From NCBI RefSeq assembly GCF_946479965.1, contig NZ_CAMLHX010000033.1, positions 1 to 42,489 of the forward strand: DNA of 42,489 bases, in the 5' to 3' direction. The first letter of the stretch is position 1, and each line of letters begins with the position of its first letter. The DNA comes from an uncultured Mucilaginibacter sp. (GTDB taxonomy: Bacteria; Bacteroidota; Bacteroidia; Sphingobacteriales; Sphingobacteriaceae). Below, one piece after another: positions 8,035 through 17,273 of the stretch. The notes under the pieces are model-generated. The model saw only the letters and a program-made list of their open reading frames with translations, had not been told where the DNA came from and ran no database searches. Both the position numbers and the translations under genes were made by a program.

Positions 8035-9007
8035 TACTTCGTTACTTAATCAATTACCAACCTGCGCCGGCAAATCTGGCTGGCCATGGGATGAGCAGGT
8101 AGCGGCAGATATTTACAATTGCGCAAGCAACTGGCCAAAGATCTCGGTAATAACACCCAGCTTTAACCAGGGACCTTATATTGAAGAAACCATACGCTCC
8201 ATACTTTTACAAAATTACCCCAACCTTGAGTATATAATTATTGATGGCGAAAGTACCGACGAAACCACAGCCATTATAAAGAAGTATGAACAATGGATAA
8301 CCTATTGGGTAAGTGAAAAAGATACCGGCCAGGCCAATGCTATTCAAAAAGGCCTTGATAAATGCACCGGAATTATCTTTAACTGGATAAACAGCGATGA
8401 CCTTTTGGGAAAAGATGCCCTGTATCAAATAGGCCTTACTTATTTAAAAAATGAGACCAATGTTAAAGTGATTGCAGGAGGTTGCAACCATTTTAGCACC
8501 AATAACAAATGTGACCCGGCCTATGTTAAGGACTTAACGTTTGACGGGATGATTGGCGAATACTCCTGGTTTCAGCAACCATCACAATGGCTGGTTTTAA
8601 AAAATATTGGCGAACTGGCACTCAATCAAAATCTTCATTATGCTTTTGATTGGGATATGATATTGAATCTTGATCTTAAGGCGCAGGAAATTGTTTATCT
8701 ACCCGTTATATTATCGCACTTCAGACATCACGAGCAGTCAAAAACCAGCTTGTTTGACGAAAGGTTTAAGCAGGAAAAATTATTGATAGTGAAAAGCTAT
8801 TTGCAAAAGGCAAATTCCTTTGCCAATAGGCTGACTTTACATAAATATATTTTTCGTTTAGACTGTTATTTAGCGGTACAGACGGCTATAGCATCGTCAA
8901 AAAAGACTACTGCTTTATCGCTGATAAATCTGGCTATAGGCAAACCCAAAGTGTTGTTTAGCAAATTCTATTTGGGCCAATTGCGCAAACTGCTAACAAA
9001 AAGTTAA
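8027..9007 (+). CDS. GT2-family glycosyltransferase, tandem paralogue of the preceding gene
   Basis: This 326-residue protein has VITPSFNQ (41-48), IDGESTD (72-78) and WINSDDLLG (120-128), typical GT2 donor-binding motifs. It overlaps the previous GT2 gene by 8 bases and carries a 17-residue longer N-terminus. The similarity through the catalytic half suggests a local gene duplication followed by divergence, so the two may add different sugars or linkages. The stop TAA is followed without space by the apparent ATT start of the GT10 gene (TAATT). Confidence 0.92.
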   Translation: MYNTSLLNQLPTCAGKSGWPWDEQVAADIYNCASNWPKISVITPSFNQGPYIEETIRSILLQNYPNLEYIIIDGESTDETTAIIKKYEQWITYWVSEKDTGQANAIQKGLDKCTGIIFNWINSDDLLGKDALYQIGLTYLKNETNVKVIAGGCNHFSTNNKCDPAYVKDLTFDGMIGEYSWFQQPSQWLVLKNIGELALNQNLHYAFDWDMILNLDLKAQEIVYLPVILSHFRHHEQSKTSLFDERFKQEKLLIVKSYLQKANSFANRLTLHKYIFRLDCYLAVQTAIASSKKTTALSLINLAIGKPKVLFSKFYLGQLRKLLTKS

Positions 9008-10026
9008 TTTCTCTGAAACGCAAAATAAAAATCCGCCTGCAAAACGGCCTCGGCCTCGAACCTTTTAAAAAAGAGGTATTCGACATAGAAGGCTTATCGG
9101 ATATTTATGATTTTGAAGAATCTACTCAGCCTGAAGTGATCATTTTTGGGCCGTACGGCAATGACATACCAGCTCAAGGTAACTACACACGCGTAGGATA
9201 TTTCTGTGAAAATATAACACCGGATCTATCTATATGCGAATGGGCCTTTGGGGTACCTTATGTAAATGAGATTAACAACGATAGGTACAGGCGTATACAA
9301 TGGCACGGAACAGACCCGAATATTCTGGTAAAGCCTGCCAGTTACGATCCTGATGAAATATTTAAACAAAAAACCGGCTTTTGCAATTTTCTGTACTCAC
9401 ACCAAGTGCCTTATCGTGAAGAGTTTTTCAGGCAGCTATCAAAATACAAAAAAGTTGATGCTCCCGGTAAATCAATGAACAACATGCCGGGCATTGATAC
9501 ATTATACAAAGGCACCATCTGGGAGCGAAAACGCTCTTTTTTAAACAGCTTTAAGTTTACTATCGCTTTTGAAAATTATGTTTACCCGGGTTATCAAACG
9601 GAAAAACTGTATGATGCGATGCAGGCAAACAGTATCCCAATATATTGCGGCGACCCCCGCGTTGGGGAAATTTTCAACACATCATCGTTCATCAATGCCG
9701 GCGATCTGATAAGAACGGAAAGTAGCACCGTTAGTTGGTTACAGCGTCATTGTCAGCTGGATTTTGTTGATGTGTTACCCACCTATTACCATGCACCGCA
9801 ACATCGTATAAAGCGAAAACTGAAAGCCTGGGGGCGCGATCTAAAGATGAAGCTACAATTCGGCAAGCTGGATTTTACGCCACTTATAGAAAGGATAATC
9901 GAACTGGACAGAAATGATGATGCTTATATAGCCATGTTAAGGCAGCCCTGGTTCAATAATAATCAACCACCCGAAAACGCATCTAACAAAAAGCAGTGGC
10001 AGGAAATTTTCGGCCAGATAAAATGA
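9007..10026 (+). CDS. GT10-family (fucosyltransferase-like) glycosyltransferase, probable ATT start
   Basis: The conserved GT10 core is clear: TIAFENYVYPGYQTEK (about 185-200 counted from 9007), then IPIYCGDP and FN-SFI. GT10 enzymes transfer fucose or a related deoxysugar, usually alpha-1,3/1,4. The first standard start is GTG at 9136, but the frame is open upstream to 8962. Residues encoded at 9013-9135 (KRKIKIRLQNG, then EPFKKEVFDIEG and PEVIIFGPYG) read as the expected N-terminal beta strand of the family. No ATG, GTG or TTG lies in that stretch. ATT at 9007 forms TAATT with the upstream stop, like the TAATG and TAGTG junctions nearby. CTG at 9013 is an alternative. Product from 9007: 339 residues. 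Confidence 0.8.
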   Translation: MSLKRKIKIRLQNGLGLEPFKKEVFDIEGLSDIYDFEESTQPEVIIFGPYGNDIPAQGNYTRVGYFCENITPDLSICEWAFGVPYVNEINNDRYRRIQWHGTDPNILVKPASYDPDEIFKQKTGFCNFLYSHQVPYREEFFRQLSKYKKVDAPGKSMNNMPGIDTLYKGTIWERKRSFLNSFKFTIAFENYVYPGYQTEKLYDAMQANSIPIYCGDPRVGEIFNTSSFINAGDLIRTESSTVSWLQRHCQLDFVDVLPTYYHAPQHRIKRKLKAWGRDLKMKLQFGKLDFTPLIERIIELDRNDDAYIAMLRQPWFNNNQPPENASNKKQWQEIFGQIK

Positions 10027-11015
10027 GCGGTGCAGCCCAGCCTTTGGTTTCAGTGATTATCCCGCTATATAATGCGGACAGGTATATTGAAGCGTGCATT
10101 AATTCGGTTTTGGATCAAACCTGGCCAAATATTGAGATAATTATAGTTGATGACGGATCGACCGACGATTCGTTAATTGCTGCAAAAAAATTTGACCGTG
10201 AAAATATAAAAGTAATCTCACAGAAAAATAAAGGTGCTAGTGCAGCGCGTAATAAAGGCTTAAGCGAGGCAAAAGGTGATTATATTCAGTTTTTAGATGC
10301 TGATGATCTGATCAGCAATGATAAAATATATAACCAGGTGCTCGCCCTTGAAGAACAACCCAACAAAGTAGCTGTTTGCAGCACGGTACATTTCCCCGCA
10401 CACGCTTCTCATCTTGACTTTTCGCCATCAGATTATGAGGAGCAGTTTGCAATTTCAGACGACGATCCGGTGCGATTTTTAATAAGACTTATGGGAGGCT
10501 ACTCAGAAAATGGCGGTATGATCACAATACACTCCTGGTTGGCGCCCCGCGCTATAATTAACAAAGCCGGACCATGGAACGAGGAATTAACTGTTGACGA
10601 CGATGGCGAGTATTTTACGCGCGTATTGTTAAACTCTGATGGTGTTATTAAAACAGATGGAAAGAATTTTTATAGAAAGCATGAACAGAGCAATATCAAT
10701 CTGTCTTCTTTAAAAGATCAAAAAGGCATCCTTTCTCAGGTTAGATCGCTCCAGCTGAAGTATGCTCACATTTCGCGTTTCAACCAATCTTCCAATCTCA
10801 AATCCGCTTATGCCCGCGGCTTAAGTGAGATAAAATTTAAGCTCTATCCTAATAACGGACCCACTGTATCAATAATAGACAACGAGATTAGTTCGCTTAA
10901 TATCAATTTTAAATTTCAACCCATGTTCGGCACAAAGGCAGGCAGCTTAACAGCACGGCTGTTCGGTTGGAAAATAGCCAGGCTTTTGCAATTATTATTT
11001 AAATGGTCGCGGTAG
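10023..11015 (+). CDS. GT2-family glycosyltransferase
   Basis: This 330-residue protein has VSVIIPLYN (9-17), VDDGSTDDS (42-50) and LDADDL (91-96), standard GT2 donor and metal-binding motifs, plus GASAARNKGL (71-80). I chose ATG 10023, which forms an ATGA junction with the upstream stop; a longer reading from 9996 adds nine residues of no obvious value. It is not closely related to the tandem GT2 pair upstream. It overlaps the next gene by 13 bases. Confidence 0.92.
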   Translation: MSGAAQPLVSVIIPLYNADRYIEACINSVLDQTWPNIEIIIVDDGSTDDSLIAAKKFDRENIKVISQKNKGASAARNKGLSEAKGDYIQFLDADDLISNDKIYNQVLALEEQPNKVAVCSTVHFPAHASHLDFSPSDYEEQFAISDDDPVRFLIRLMGGYSENGGMITIHSWLAPRAIINKAGPWNEELTVDDDGEYFTRVLLNSDGVIKTDGKNFYRKHEQSNINLSSLKDQKGILSQVRSLQLKYAHISRFNQSSNLKSAYARGLSEIKFKLYPNNGPTVSIIDNEISSLNINFKFQPMFGTKAGSLTARLFGWKIARLLQLLFKWSR

Positions 11016-11692
11016 TCACATCCACAATTAAAACAGCTGAGGGCAAAAGCTATTATTCCTATACACAACGTATTGAGCAAACCATAGCCACCTTGCAAAG
11101 TTTACAACAAGCAGGTTTCGACGAAATTTATCTGGTTGATAACTCACAGCAATTGGATATGGATCAGCTGCGGCTATTACTAAAAGAATATGCTCCGGTA
11201 CACGTATTTCACACCAACCAATATCAGTTTAATAACAAAGGCATTAACGAGTTATTAATGCTGCTTTGTATATGTCCACATCTCCCTGCAGATCAACCCA
11301 TATTTAAGATAAGTGGAAGATATAGCGCAAATGCTGCATTCAAAAAGCCTGAATTTGTTGATTTAGCTGTTAAAGGCTATCATTTTTCAAATAAAACCGG
11401 TACGATCTCTACCCGGGGCTATTGGGTAAAAAATGCCGCCTTATTTGAAGATTTTTTGAACGCTACGCTAAGAGAGGTATTTGCTTATCCTGAGCGTATA
11501 GTTGGTTTAGGTAGTTTAATTTATAAGGTTAAAAACATGTTCGGTGCGCAATGTAAGCCGCTAAATATTTCGATTGAGTTTGCAGCCGCCAATATTTTAA
11601 AGCGCTCAAAATATAGCGCGTCATTTTTAAATGAGCTAAACATAGAAGGTTTAGTTGCCGGAAGCGACAGGGAGGAAAAAATAATTGAATAA
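11003..11692 (+). CDS. Uncharacterised protein, possible glycosyltransferase
   Basis: This 229-residue protein has no family I can name. The N-terminal half alternates strand- and helix-like segments (VAVVTST, then DEIYLVDNS at about 40-48), followed by FNNKGINE and IFKISGRYS (about 100-108). A lysine-serine-glycine-arginine-tyrosine element of this kind occurs in several poorly described glycan-synthesis proteins. There is no signal peptide or membrane span. Its place between a GT2 and an acyltransferase, with a 13-base overlap upstream and an 8-base overlap downstream, argues for a role in building or modifying the glycan; this is inference. Confidence 0.55.
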   Translation: MVAVVTSTIKTAEGKSYYSYTQRIEQTIATLQSLQQAGFDEIYLVDNSQQLDMDQLRLLLKEYAPVHVFHTNQYQFNNKGINELLMLLCICPHLPADQPIFKISGRYSANAAFKKPEFVDLAVKGYHFSNKTGTISTRGYWVKNAALFEDFLNATLREVFAYPERIVGLGSLIYKVKNMFGAQCKPLNISIEFAAANILKRSKYSASFLNELNIEGLVAGSDREEKIIE

Positions 11693-12941
11693 GGTAGCCG
11701 AATATTCAACCAACCTCTTCTCCCGCTTTTTTACCAACCGACTGCAGGCACCATTAGAGCCGCATAGCTTTAATAAATCAATTGAACAATACAGGGGGCT
11801 GTGTGCAATACTTGTACTGGTAGCGCATGGCACCGGGCACGAACCAATACTGGTGGATAACTTTAAGTGGCCGGAATACATTCGTTATTTGGGTGCCGGC
11901 TATCTATCTGTAACCATCTTTTTTTGCCTCTCGGGCTACGTAATTGGCATAAGCAATGATGTACCACGGCTTAATATAATCGCCTATATTAAAAAGCGCT
12001 TTATTAGGCTGTATCCGGTATACCTTGCTGTATTTGTGATTTGTATTATGATAGTGCAACGCATTAGCTGGCTGGAGTTTTTTGGCAACTTATTTATGCT
12101 TCAAAATGACTCGGGGTACGGCAATTTTCACGTACCGCTGTTCGTAAATTTTCCTACATGGAGCTTAAATTACGAGATTATTTACTACTTATTATTTATA
12201 CCCTTGTTTTGGTTGAAGCCAAAGCTTTGGCAATTACTTGCTGCCATGCTTGTTTTAAGTATTTTTTTTATAAATGGCCCTACACCCCTGCTTTGGTTTA
12301 CAGGTTACCTAAACGGCTTTTACTTTTGGATATTAGGATTAGCTATAGCCTGGGGACTTGTTTATGGCGGTGGGACGACCAAGCCTATTAATCTGCTTAG
12401 CTTGCTTTTTCTTCACATGTGCCAAAATCATTTGGGTTTGGGAATGATCGTGTTGAATACACTCGGCATTTCAACCAATACCAATTTTAATTGGCTTTTT
12501 GACTTACCCTTTTGTTTAATGGTAATGGCGACATTAACCCATATGGACAACCGGTTACTACGGGTTAACAAAGCAATAGTTTATCTCACCCCGCTTGTAA
12601 TTTTCCTATATCTTGCAATTCAATATCGTTTATTTGAAAACGAAAGATGGATAATGTGCGGTGTTTTCTGGCTGCTTTCAATCGTATTTTTATATGAAGA
12701 AAAGCTTTCAACGTTTTTACTTGAAAAACTTACCGGCATTGGCAAAATATCATACGCACTTTATTTGCTGCATATCCCGGTAGCGTTAATAATAAAAAAA
12801 GTAATTGTTATTGATGACGCTACAACCGCGGCCGCTATAAAGTTTCCACTGTGGATAGCGCTAACCTTTGGCGCAGCCGCTTTTTTTGACAATGTTTATC
12901 AGCCAAAAATTAAAAAGCTGTTCTATAAAGCTATTGGATGA
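11685..12941 (+). CDS. OafA/OatA-type membrane O-acyltransferase (acyltransferase 3)
   Basis: This 418-residue integral membrane protein has about ten hydrophobic segments and the family start motif YRGLCAILVLVAHGTGH (36-52), with Arg37 and His48 as the conserved pair. Such enzymes move acetyl or other short acyl groups onto extracytoplasmic sugars of polysaccharides. The start is TTG at 11685, preceded by a strong GGAGG at 11670-11674; no ATG lies before the conserved domain. This is one of two acyltransferase 3 genes in the locus. It overlaps the upstream gene by 8 bases and the next by 4 (ATGA). Confidence 0.9.
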   Translation: MNKVAEYSTNLFSRFFTNRLQAPLEPHSFNKSIEQYRGLCAILVLVAHGTGHEPILVDNFKWPEYIRYLGAGYLSVTIFFCLSGYVIGISNDVPRLNIIAYIKKRFIRLYPVYLAVFVICIMIVQRISWLEFFGNLFMLQNDSGYGNFHVPLFVNFPTWSLNYEIIYYLLFIPLFWLKPKLWQLLAAMLVLSIFFINGPTPLLWFTGYLNGFYFWILGLAIAWGLVYGGGTTKPINLLSLLFLHMCQNHLGLGMIVLNTLGISTNTNFNWLFDLPFCLMVMATLTHMDNRLLRVNKAIVYLTPLVIFLYLAIQYRLFENERWIMCGVFWLLSIVFLYEEKLSTFLLEKLTGIGKISYALYLLHIPVALIIKKVIVIDDATTAAAIKFPLWIALTFGAAAFFDNVYQPKIKKLFYKAIG

Positions 12942-14086
12942 AAATTTTTCTTTCTTTTCTTCAATCTCAAAAAAAACACCCTATACCCGCCTACGATTTC
13001 TGGCAATATTATATAAAAAACGGTATTGAGGAAGCGGGATATGAATGGGAAGAGCATTCTGATATTGACTGGGCCAAAGGGCTGGTGCCGCAAAGCAAGG
13101 TTGATCTGGCCAACTGGAAAGAAGAGGCATGGAGTAAAACAGTGAAGCGGCTTAAGGAGCAACCTGTTGATCTATTCTTGAGTTACTTATATCCCGAACA
13201 AATTGACAAAAGCGCCATACAGGAAATAAAAAAAATGGGCGTGCCTTGTGTTAATTTTTATTGCGACAATGTAAGGCAATTCAGCATTTTGCCAGATCAA
13301 TTTGGGGTATTTGACCTTAATTGGGTTCCGGAATATAAGGCGGTTAAAATGTATCAAGAGGCCGGTTATTCGCATATTAATGTCCCAATGCCCATGTGGA
13401 TATTGCCTGAAATGCGAATTCCTCGCAGTGAACATAATCAGCAGGTAACGTTTATAGGCTCAAAAGACGTGCAGCGGAGTCGTCTTTTTGAGCAGGTTTT
13501 AAAAAAATCTCCGGATATTGATCTAAGCATTTATGGTGCCGGCTGGAGCAATGATGCATCCCGACAACCACCATTGTCGTCCGAAAATTCTACTATCACA
13601 AAATTCATCAATCAATTTAAATTCATTAGCCACCAAGGGTTAATGGCTTACATGCATAAAATAGCGCAGCGCAATACTGATACGGCCCCGAGCGAAGCTT
13701 TAAAAGCAAAGGCAAAAGGCCCTATAGATTTTGATACTTATAACAAATTGACGACCGAAAGCATGATAACGGTAGGCGTTAACCGCTATCCATCCTTCCG
13801 CTTTCCGTTAAACAGGCCTAATACCTACTCGCGCCTGCGCGATATTGAAGCACCGATGTTGGGTGCCTGTTACCTTACTGAATATACCCAGGGATTGGAA
13901 GAGTTATATGATATTGGAAAAGAGATCGCGGTTTATAAAGACGCCGATGACCTGATAGAAAAAGTGGATGAGCTGAAGAAAAATAGTACCCTTAGAAAAA
14001 CTCTTCGATCTGAAGGCCAAAAACGGGCCTTAACAAATCATACTATTCCGCAATCGCTTAATAAGATCTTACAGGCGTTAAAGTAA
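12938..14086 (+). CDS. CgeB-like glycosyltransferase
   Basis: This 382-residue protein resembles the CgeB/DUF3880 type of GT-B proteins. The N-terminal half contains VDLFLSYLYPEQ, VPCVNFYCDN and FDLNWVPEYKAV segments. The middle has VTFIGSKDVQRS and LSIYGAGW. The C-terminal half has LRDIEAPMLGACYLTEYT followed by GKEIAVY and a helical end, the Glyco_trans_1_2 layout. It is cytoplasmic, with no signal. It is placed between an acyltransferase and a GT4 gene with junctions of 4 bases overlap and 1 base gap. The donor sugar is unknown. Confidence 0.82.
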   Translation: MKIFLSFLQSQKKHPIPAYDFWQYYIKNGIEEAGYEWEEHSDIDWAKGLVPQSKVDLANWKEEAWSKTVKRLKEQPVDLFLSYLYPEQIDKSAIQEIKKMGVPCVNFYCDNVRQFSILPDQFGVFDLNWVPEYKAVKMYQEAGYSHINVPMPMWILPEMRIPRSEHNQQVTFIGSKDVQRSRLFEQVLKKSPDIDLSIYGAGWSNDASRQPPLSSENSTITKFINQFKFISHQGLMAYMHKIAQRNTDTAPSEALKAKAKGPIDFDTYNKLTTESMITVGVNRYPSFRFPLNRPNTYSRLRDIEAPMLGACYLTEYTQGLEELYDIGKEIAVYKDADDLIEKVDELKKNSTLRKTLRSEGQKRALTNHTIPQSLNKILQALK

Positions 14087-14087
14087 A

Positions 14088-15065
14088 TTGAAAACTATAA
14101 ACCTATATTTTCGCTACCCCCCAAAAGGGTATAAAATATTCCCTGGCGACAGGTATTTGTTGGATATGCTGCGGAGAATATTGGGCAAAAGGAAGACCAG
14201 CGGCGTTGAAAGGGTGTTTGTTAATTTATGCAAGAGCTTTGATGAATTAAATATTGAGTACACCGTTAACAAACCTTTTAAAAATATTAAAGCCGACGAG
14301 CCTGTAGTAGTTTTAGGTGTTGGCAGATATAGCTTAAAAGGCTATACACAACCTAACCCTGTTATAGCGGGCGTGGGACTAATGACGCATCCTAACGAGT
14401 GGCCCACGTTATTTAAAGAATACCCGGTTGCAAAGTATTTACAGCATTCTGAGTGGACAAACAACATCTATGTAAAACACTTTGGTAAAGAGAACTGCGA
14501 CATCTGGCCTGCAGGTATTGATACCCAAAAATGGAAACCTGCTAATACAGAAAAAACAACGGACTTCCTGGTTTATAAAAAAATAATGTGGGATAAGCCT
14601 ACAACTAAAAATACGCTATATCAACCCATACTTAAAAAACTTACCGACGCCGGCTTTACTTATAAGGAAATTATTTATGGCCAATACGTTGAGCAGGACT
14701 ATTTACAATTACTGCAAGAATGCCGTGCCATGATATTTTTAAGCGAGCACGAGAGTCAGGGTTTTGCCTGCTGTGAGGCTATGTCAATGAATGTTCCGAT
14801 ACTAGCATGGGATCAAGGTTATTGGCTGGATCCAAACCGGTTTGGTTGGGGAGAAACGGAGGTACCTGCGTCATCAGTACCTTTTTTTGACGAGAGCTGC
14901 GGCACTAAATTTAAAGATCTCCAGGAATTTGAAACACAGTTGCCATTGTTTTGGCAGAAGGTAAAAACGCACGCTTTTGCTCCCCGTGTTTTTATTGAAA
15001 CTAATTTATCTTTGAAAAAAAGCGGGGAACGTATGTTACAGATCATTAACAGCGTTTATTCATGA
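14088..15065 (+). CDS. GT4-like glycosyltransferase
   Basis: This 325-residue GT-B protein starts at TTG 14088, one base after the upstream stop; the strand NLYFRYPPKGYK directly follows and no earlier ATG exists. The C-terminal half carries a retaining-type E-x7-E (ESQGFACCE) followed by AMSMNVPILAWD. The N-terminal half contains RKTSGVERV in place of the usual glycine loop. It is shorter than typical GT4 proteins. It ends in an ATGA overlap with the next GT4 gene. Confidence 0.85.
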   Translation: MKTINLYFRYPPKGYKIFPGDRYLLDMLRRILGKRKTSGVERVFVNLCKSFDELNIEYTVNKPFKNIKADEPVVVLGVGRYSLKGYTQPNPVIAGVGLMTHPNEWPTLFKEYPVAKYLQHSEWTNNIYVKHFGKENCDIWPAGIDTQKWKPANTEKTTDFLVYKKIMWDKPTTKNTLYQPILKKLTDAGFTYKEIIYGQYVEQDYLQLLQECRAMIFLSEHESQGFACCEAMSMNVPILAWDQGYWLDPNRFGWGETEVPASSVPFFDESCGTKFKDLQEFETQLPLFWQKVKTHAFAPRVFIETNLSLKKSGERMLQIINSVYS

Positions 15066-16084
15066 GGATACTACTAATAATGGATCCGGGTATTCCTGTA
15101 CCTCCGCAGCTATACGGAGGGCACGAGCGTTTGGTTTATCTGTTTGCCGAAGAATACAACAGGTTGGGTCATCAGGTTACGCTTTTAGCGGGACCCGGGT
15201 CGCATATAAGTGGCGAGGTTGTTGATTTCGGCGTTAACGACCTTAACAGATCAAAAAAACAGCAATTCAATGAGATATTTTTTGCCTGGGCATACCTGCG
15301 TAAAAATCATACAAATTTTGATCTGATCCATAATTTTGGACGACTTGTTTATCTGTTACCTGTGCTAAATAAACCGGTAAAAAAAATAATGACTTATGGC
15401 AGGCCAGTTGGTAAAAAAGGCATAAGGATGGTAACATCACTGCCTAACCGCAATCTTATATTTACCGCCTGTAGTAATTATTGCGTTTCTACCGGCAACG
15501 TTGCGGGCAACTGGAACACGGTATATAACGCTATTGATTTTTCATCTTATCAGCTTAATATAAATGTACCGGCCAATGCCCCATTGATTTTTTTGGGTCG
15601 TTTAGATAGGATAAAAGGTGCACACACAGCAATAAAAGTGGCCAAAGCAACAGGGAACAAATTGATATTGGCGGGAAACAAACCCGACACACCCGACAAT
15701 CTTCAATATTTTAAAACAGAGATAGAACCACTAATAGACGGCGATCAGATAACCTATGTAGGGGCATTAAACGATACACAAAAGAATATGTGGTTGCAAC
15801 AAGCTAAGGCGCTGCTATTCCCTATAGAGTGGGATGAGCCTTTTGGGATAGTGATGATTGAGGCTATGGCTTGCGGGACGCCGGTTATTGCTTTTAAAAA
15901 AGGATCAGTACCCGAAGTTGTGAAGGATGGTGTTAACGGTTTTATTGTGGTTAACAATATTGAAATGGAAAATGCAATTAAGAGCATTGCATTGATTGAC
16001 CGTGCATCCTGTCGTAGCTATGCCGAAAACAGGTTTGATGTGAAAATTATAGCTCAAAAATATTTAGGCCTTCTTAATGGCTAA
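15062..16084 (+). CDS. GT4-family glycosyltransferase
   Basis: This 340-residue protein has an N-terminal glycine loop YGGHERLV (about 18-25), LIHNFGRL in the acceptor domain, IFLGRLDRIKG at the start of the donor domain and the catalytic E-x7-E in EPFGIVMIEAMACGTPVIAF. It adds a sugar with retention of configuration; the donor is not evident. It starts with an ATGA junction and overlaps the next gene by 8 bases. Confidence 0.93.
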   Translation: MRILLIMDPGIPVPPQLYGGHERLVYLFAEEYNRLGHQVTLLAGPGSHISGEVVDFGVNDLNRSKKQQFNEIFFAWAYLRKNHTNFDLIHNFGRLVYLLPVLNKPVKKIMTYGRPVGKKGIRMVTSLPNRNLIFTACSNYCVSTGNVAGNWNTVYNAIDFSSYQLNINVPANAPLIFLGRLDRIKGAHTAIKVAKATGNKLILAGNKPDTPDNLQYFKTEIEPLIDGDQITYVGALNDTQKNMWLQQAKALLFPIEWDEPFGIVMIEAMACGTPVIAFKKGSVPEVVKDGVNGFIVVNNIEMENAIKSIALIDRASCRSYAENRFDVKIIAQKYLGLLNG

Positions 16085-17273
16085 AAAAATAATTCTGGTT
16101 ACATCGGGGCAACCCTCTCTAAATCCACGGCTGGTTAAAGAAGCCGATTCCCTTATCCAGGCTGGATATAACGTTACTGTATTTTACGCTTACTGGAACG
16201 ACTGGGCAACAGCATATGACATACAATTGCTAGCGAACAAAAAGTGGAGCGCCATCCGTGTGGGTGGTTCGCCTAAGCGCGATCGCCTTAGTTATTTAAC
16301 AAGCCGTATTGTACAAAGGATGGGCAGGGTAATTAACCACCCTGCTTTTGCAGCTATGGGCTTATCGCGGGCAAGCCATGTTTTAGTCGGCGAAGTAAAA
16401 AGACATAGGGCCGATCTTTATATCGCGCATAATTTAGGTGCTTTGCCAGCAGTTATTACGGCAGCAAAAAAGCATAATAAACCCTGTGGCTTTGATGCTG
16501 AGGATTTCCATCGGAATGAGATCAGTGATGATAAAAACGATGCTGATGTTATAAAAAAATCAATTATCGAAGATAGATTTATACCGCAGTTAAATTATTT
16601 TACGGCCAGTAGCCCGCAAATAGCGGCAATTTATAATAAACTATTTCCTGCTTTAAAGCCTGTGGTTTTATTGAATGTTTTTAACAAAAGCAATACTACT
16701 TTAACCAAGGTACATAAGCCGCTGAAACTGTTTTGGTTTTCGCAAACTATAGGGATTGGCCGTGGTATCGAGGATGTAGTTAGTGCCTTATCTACCTTAA
16801 AAAAAGATGATTTTGAACTCCATTTACTTGGCTATTTGCCTGAGTTTAGTATAAACTTTGTTGAGGAGATTAAGAAAGGCAACATCAATATAAAGTTTCA
16901 TAAGCCTGTTGCGCCTGATGAGGTAATAGCCTTCGCCGCACAATTTGATATAGGCCTGGCGCTGGAAACCCAAAGCCCTTTAAATCGCGACCTGTGTTTA
17001 ACAAATAAAATATTTACCTACATGCAGGCCGGGTTAACAACAGTTGCCAGCCAAACAACCGCGCAGGCCGATTTTATGCGGCAAAATCCGGCAATTGGCA
17101 GTACCTACCCTGTTGGCAATGTAAAAGCTTTAGCCGAAATTATCTTGGGCTACCAACAGCATCCCGATAAATTAATGGCTTGTAAAGAGGCGTCGTTACA
17201 ATTGGCACACGAGCATTACAATTGGGAAACTGAAAGCCAAAAGTTTTTAAAATTGGTTGAAGAAACGCTTTGA
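16077..17273 (+). CDS. GT4-like glycosyltransferase
   Basis: This 398-residue GT-B protein has the N-terminal IILVTSGQPSLNPRLVKEAD, DLYIAHNLGALPA, CGFDAEDFHRNE and, in the donor domain, LTNKIFTYMQAGLTTVASQT, the segment that replaces the classical E-x7-E in this subgroup. The second Glu of the usual pair is not visible, as in several GT4 branches. It overlaps the following gene through TTGA. Confidence 0.87.
   Translation: MAKKIILVTSGQPSLNPRLVKEADSLIQAGYNVTVFYAYWNDWATAYDIQLLANKKWSAIRVGGSPKRDRLSYLTSRIVQRMGRVINHPAFAAMGLSRASHVLVGEVKRHRADLYIAHNLGALPAVITAAKKHNKPCGFDAEDFHRNEISDDKNDADVIKKSIIEDRFIPQLNYFTASSPQIAAIYNKLFPALKPVVLLNVFNKSNTTLTKVHKPLKLFWFSQTIGIGRGIEDVVSALSTLKKDDFELHLLGYLPEFSINFVEEIKKGNINIKFHKPVAPDEVIAFAAQFDIGLALETQSPLNRDLCLTNKIFTYMQAGLTTVASQTTAQADFMRQNPAIGSTYPVGNVKALAEIILGYQQHPDKLMACKEASLQLAHEHYNWETESQKFLKLVEETL

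Noticed and set aside
9136..10026. GT10 gene starting at GTG 9136
   Set aside because: It would remove the N-terminal strand, whose residues are encoded in the same open frame upstream; the start near 9007 explains the 128-base gap better.
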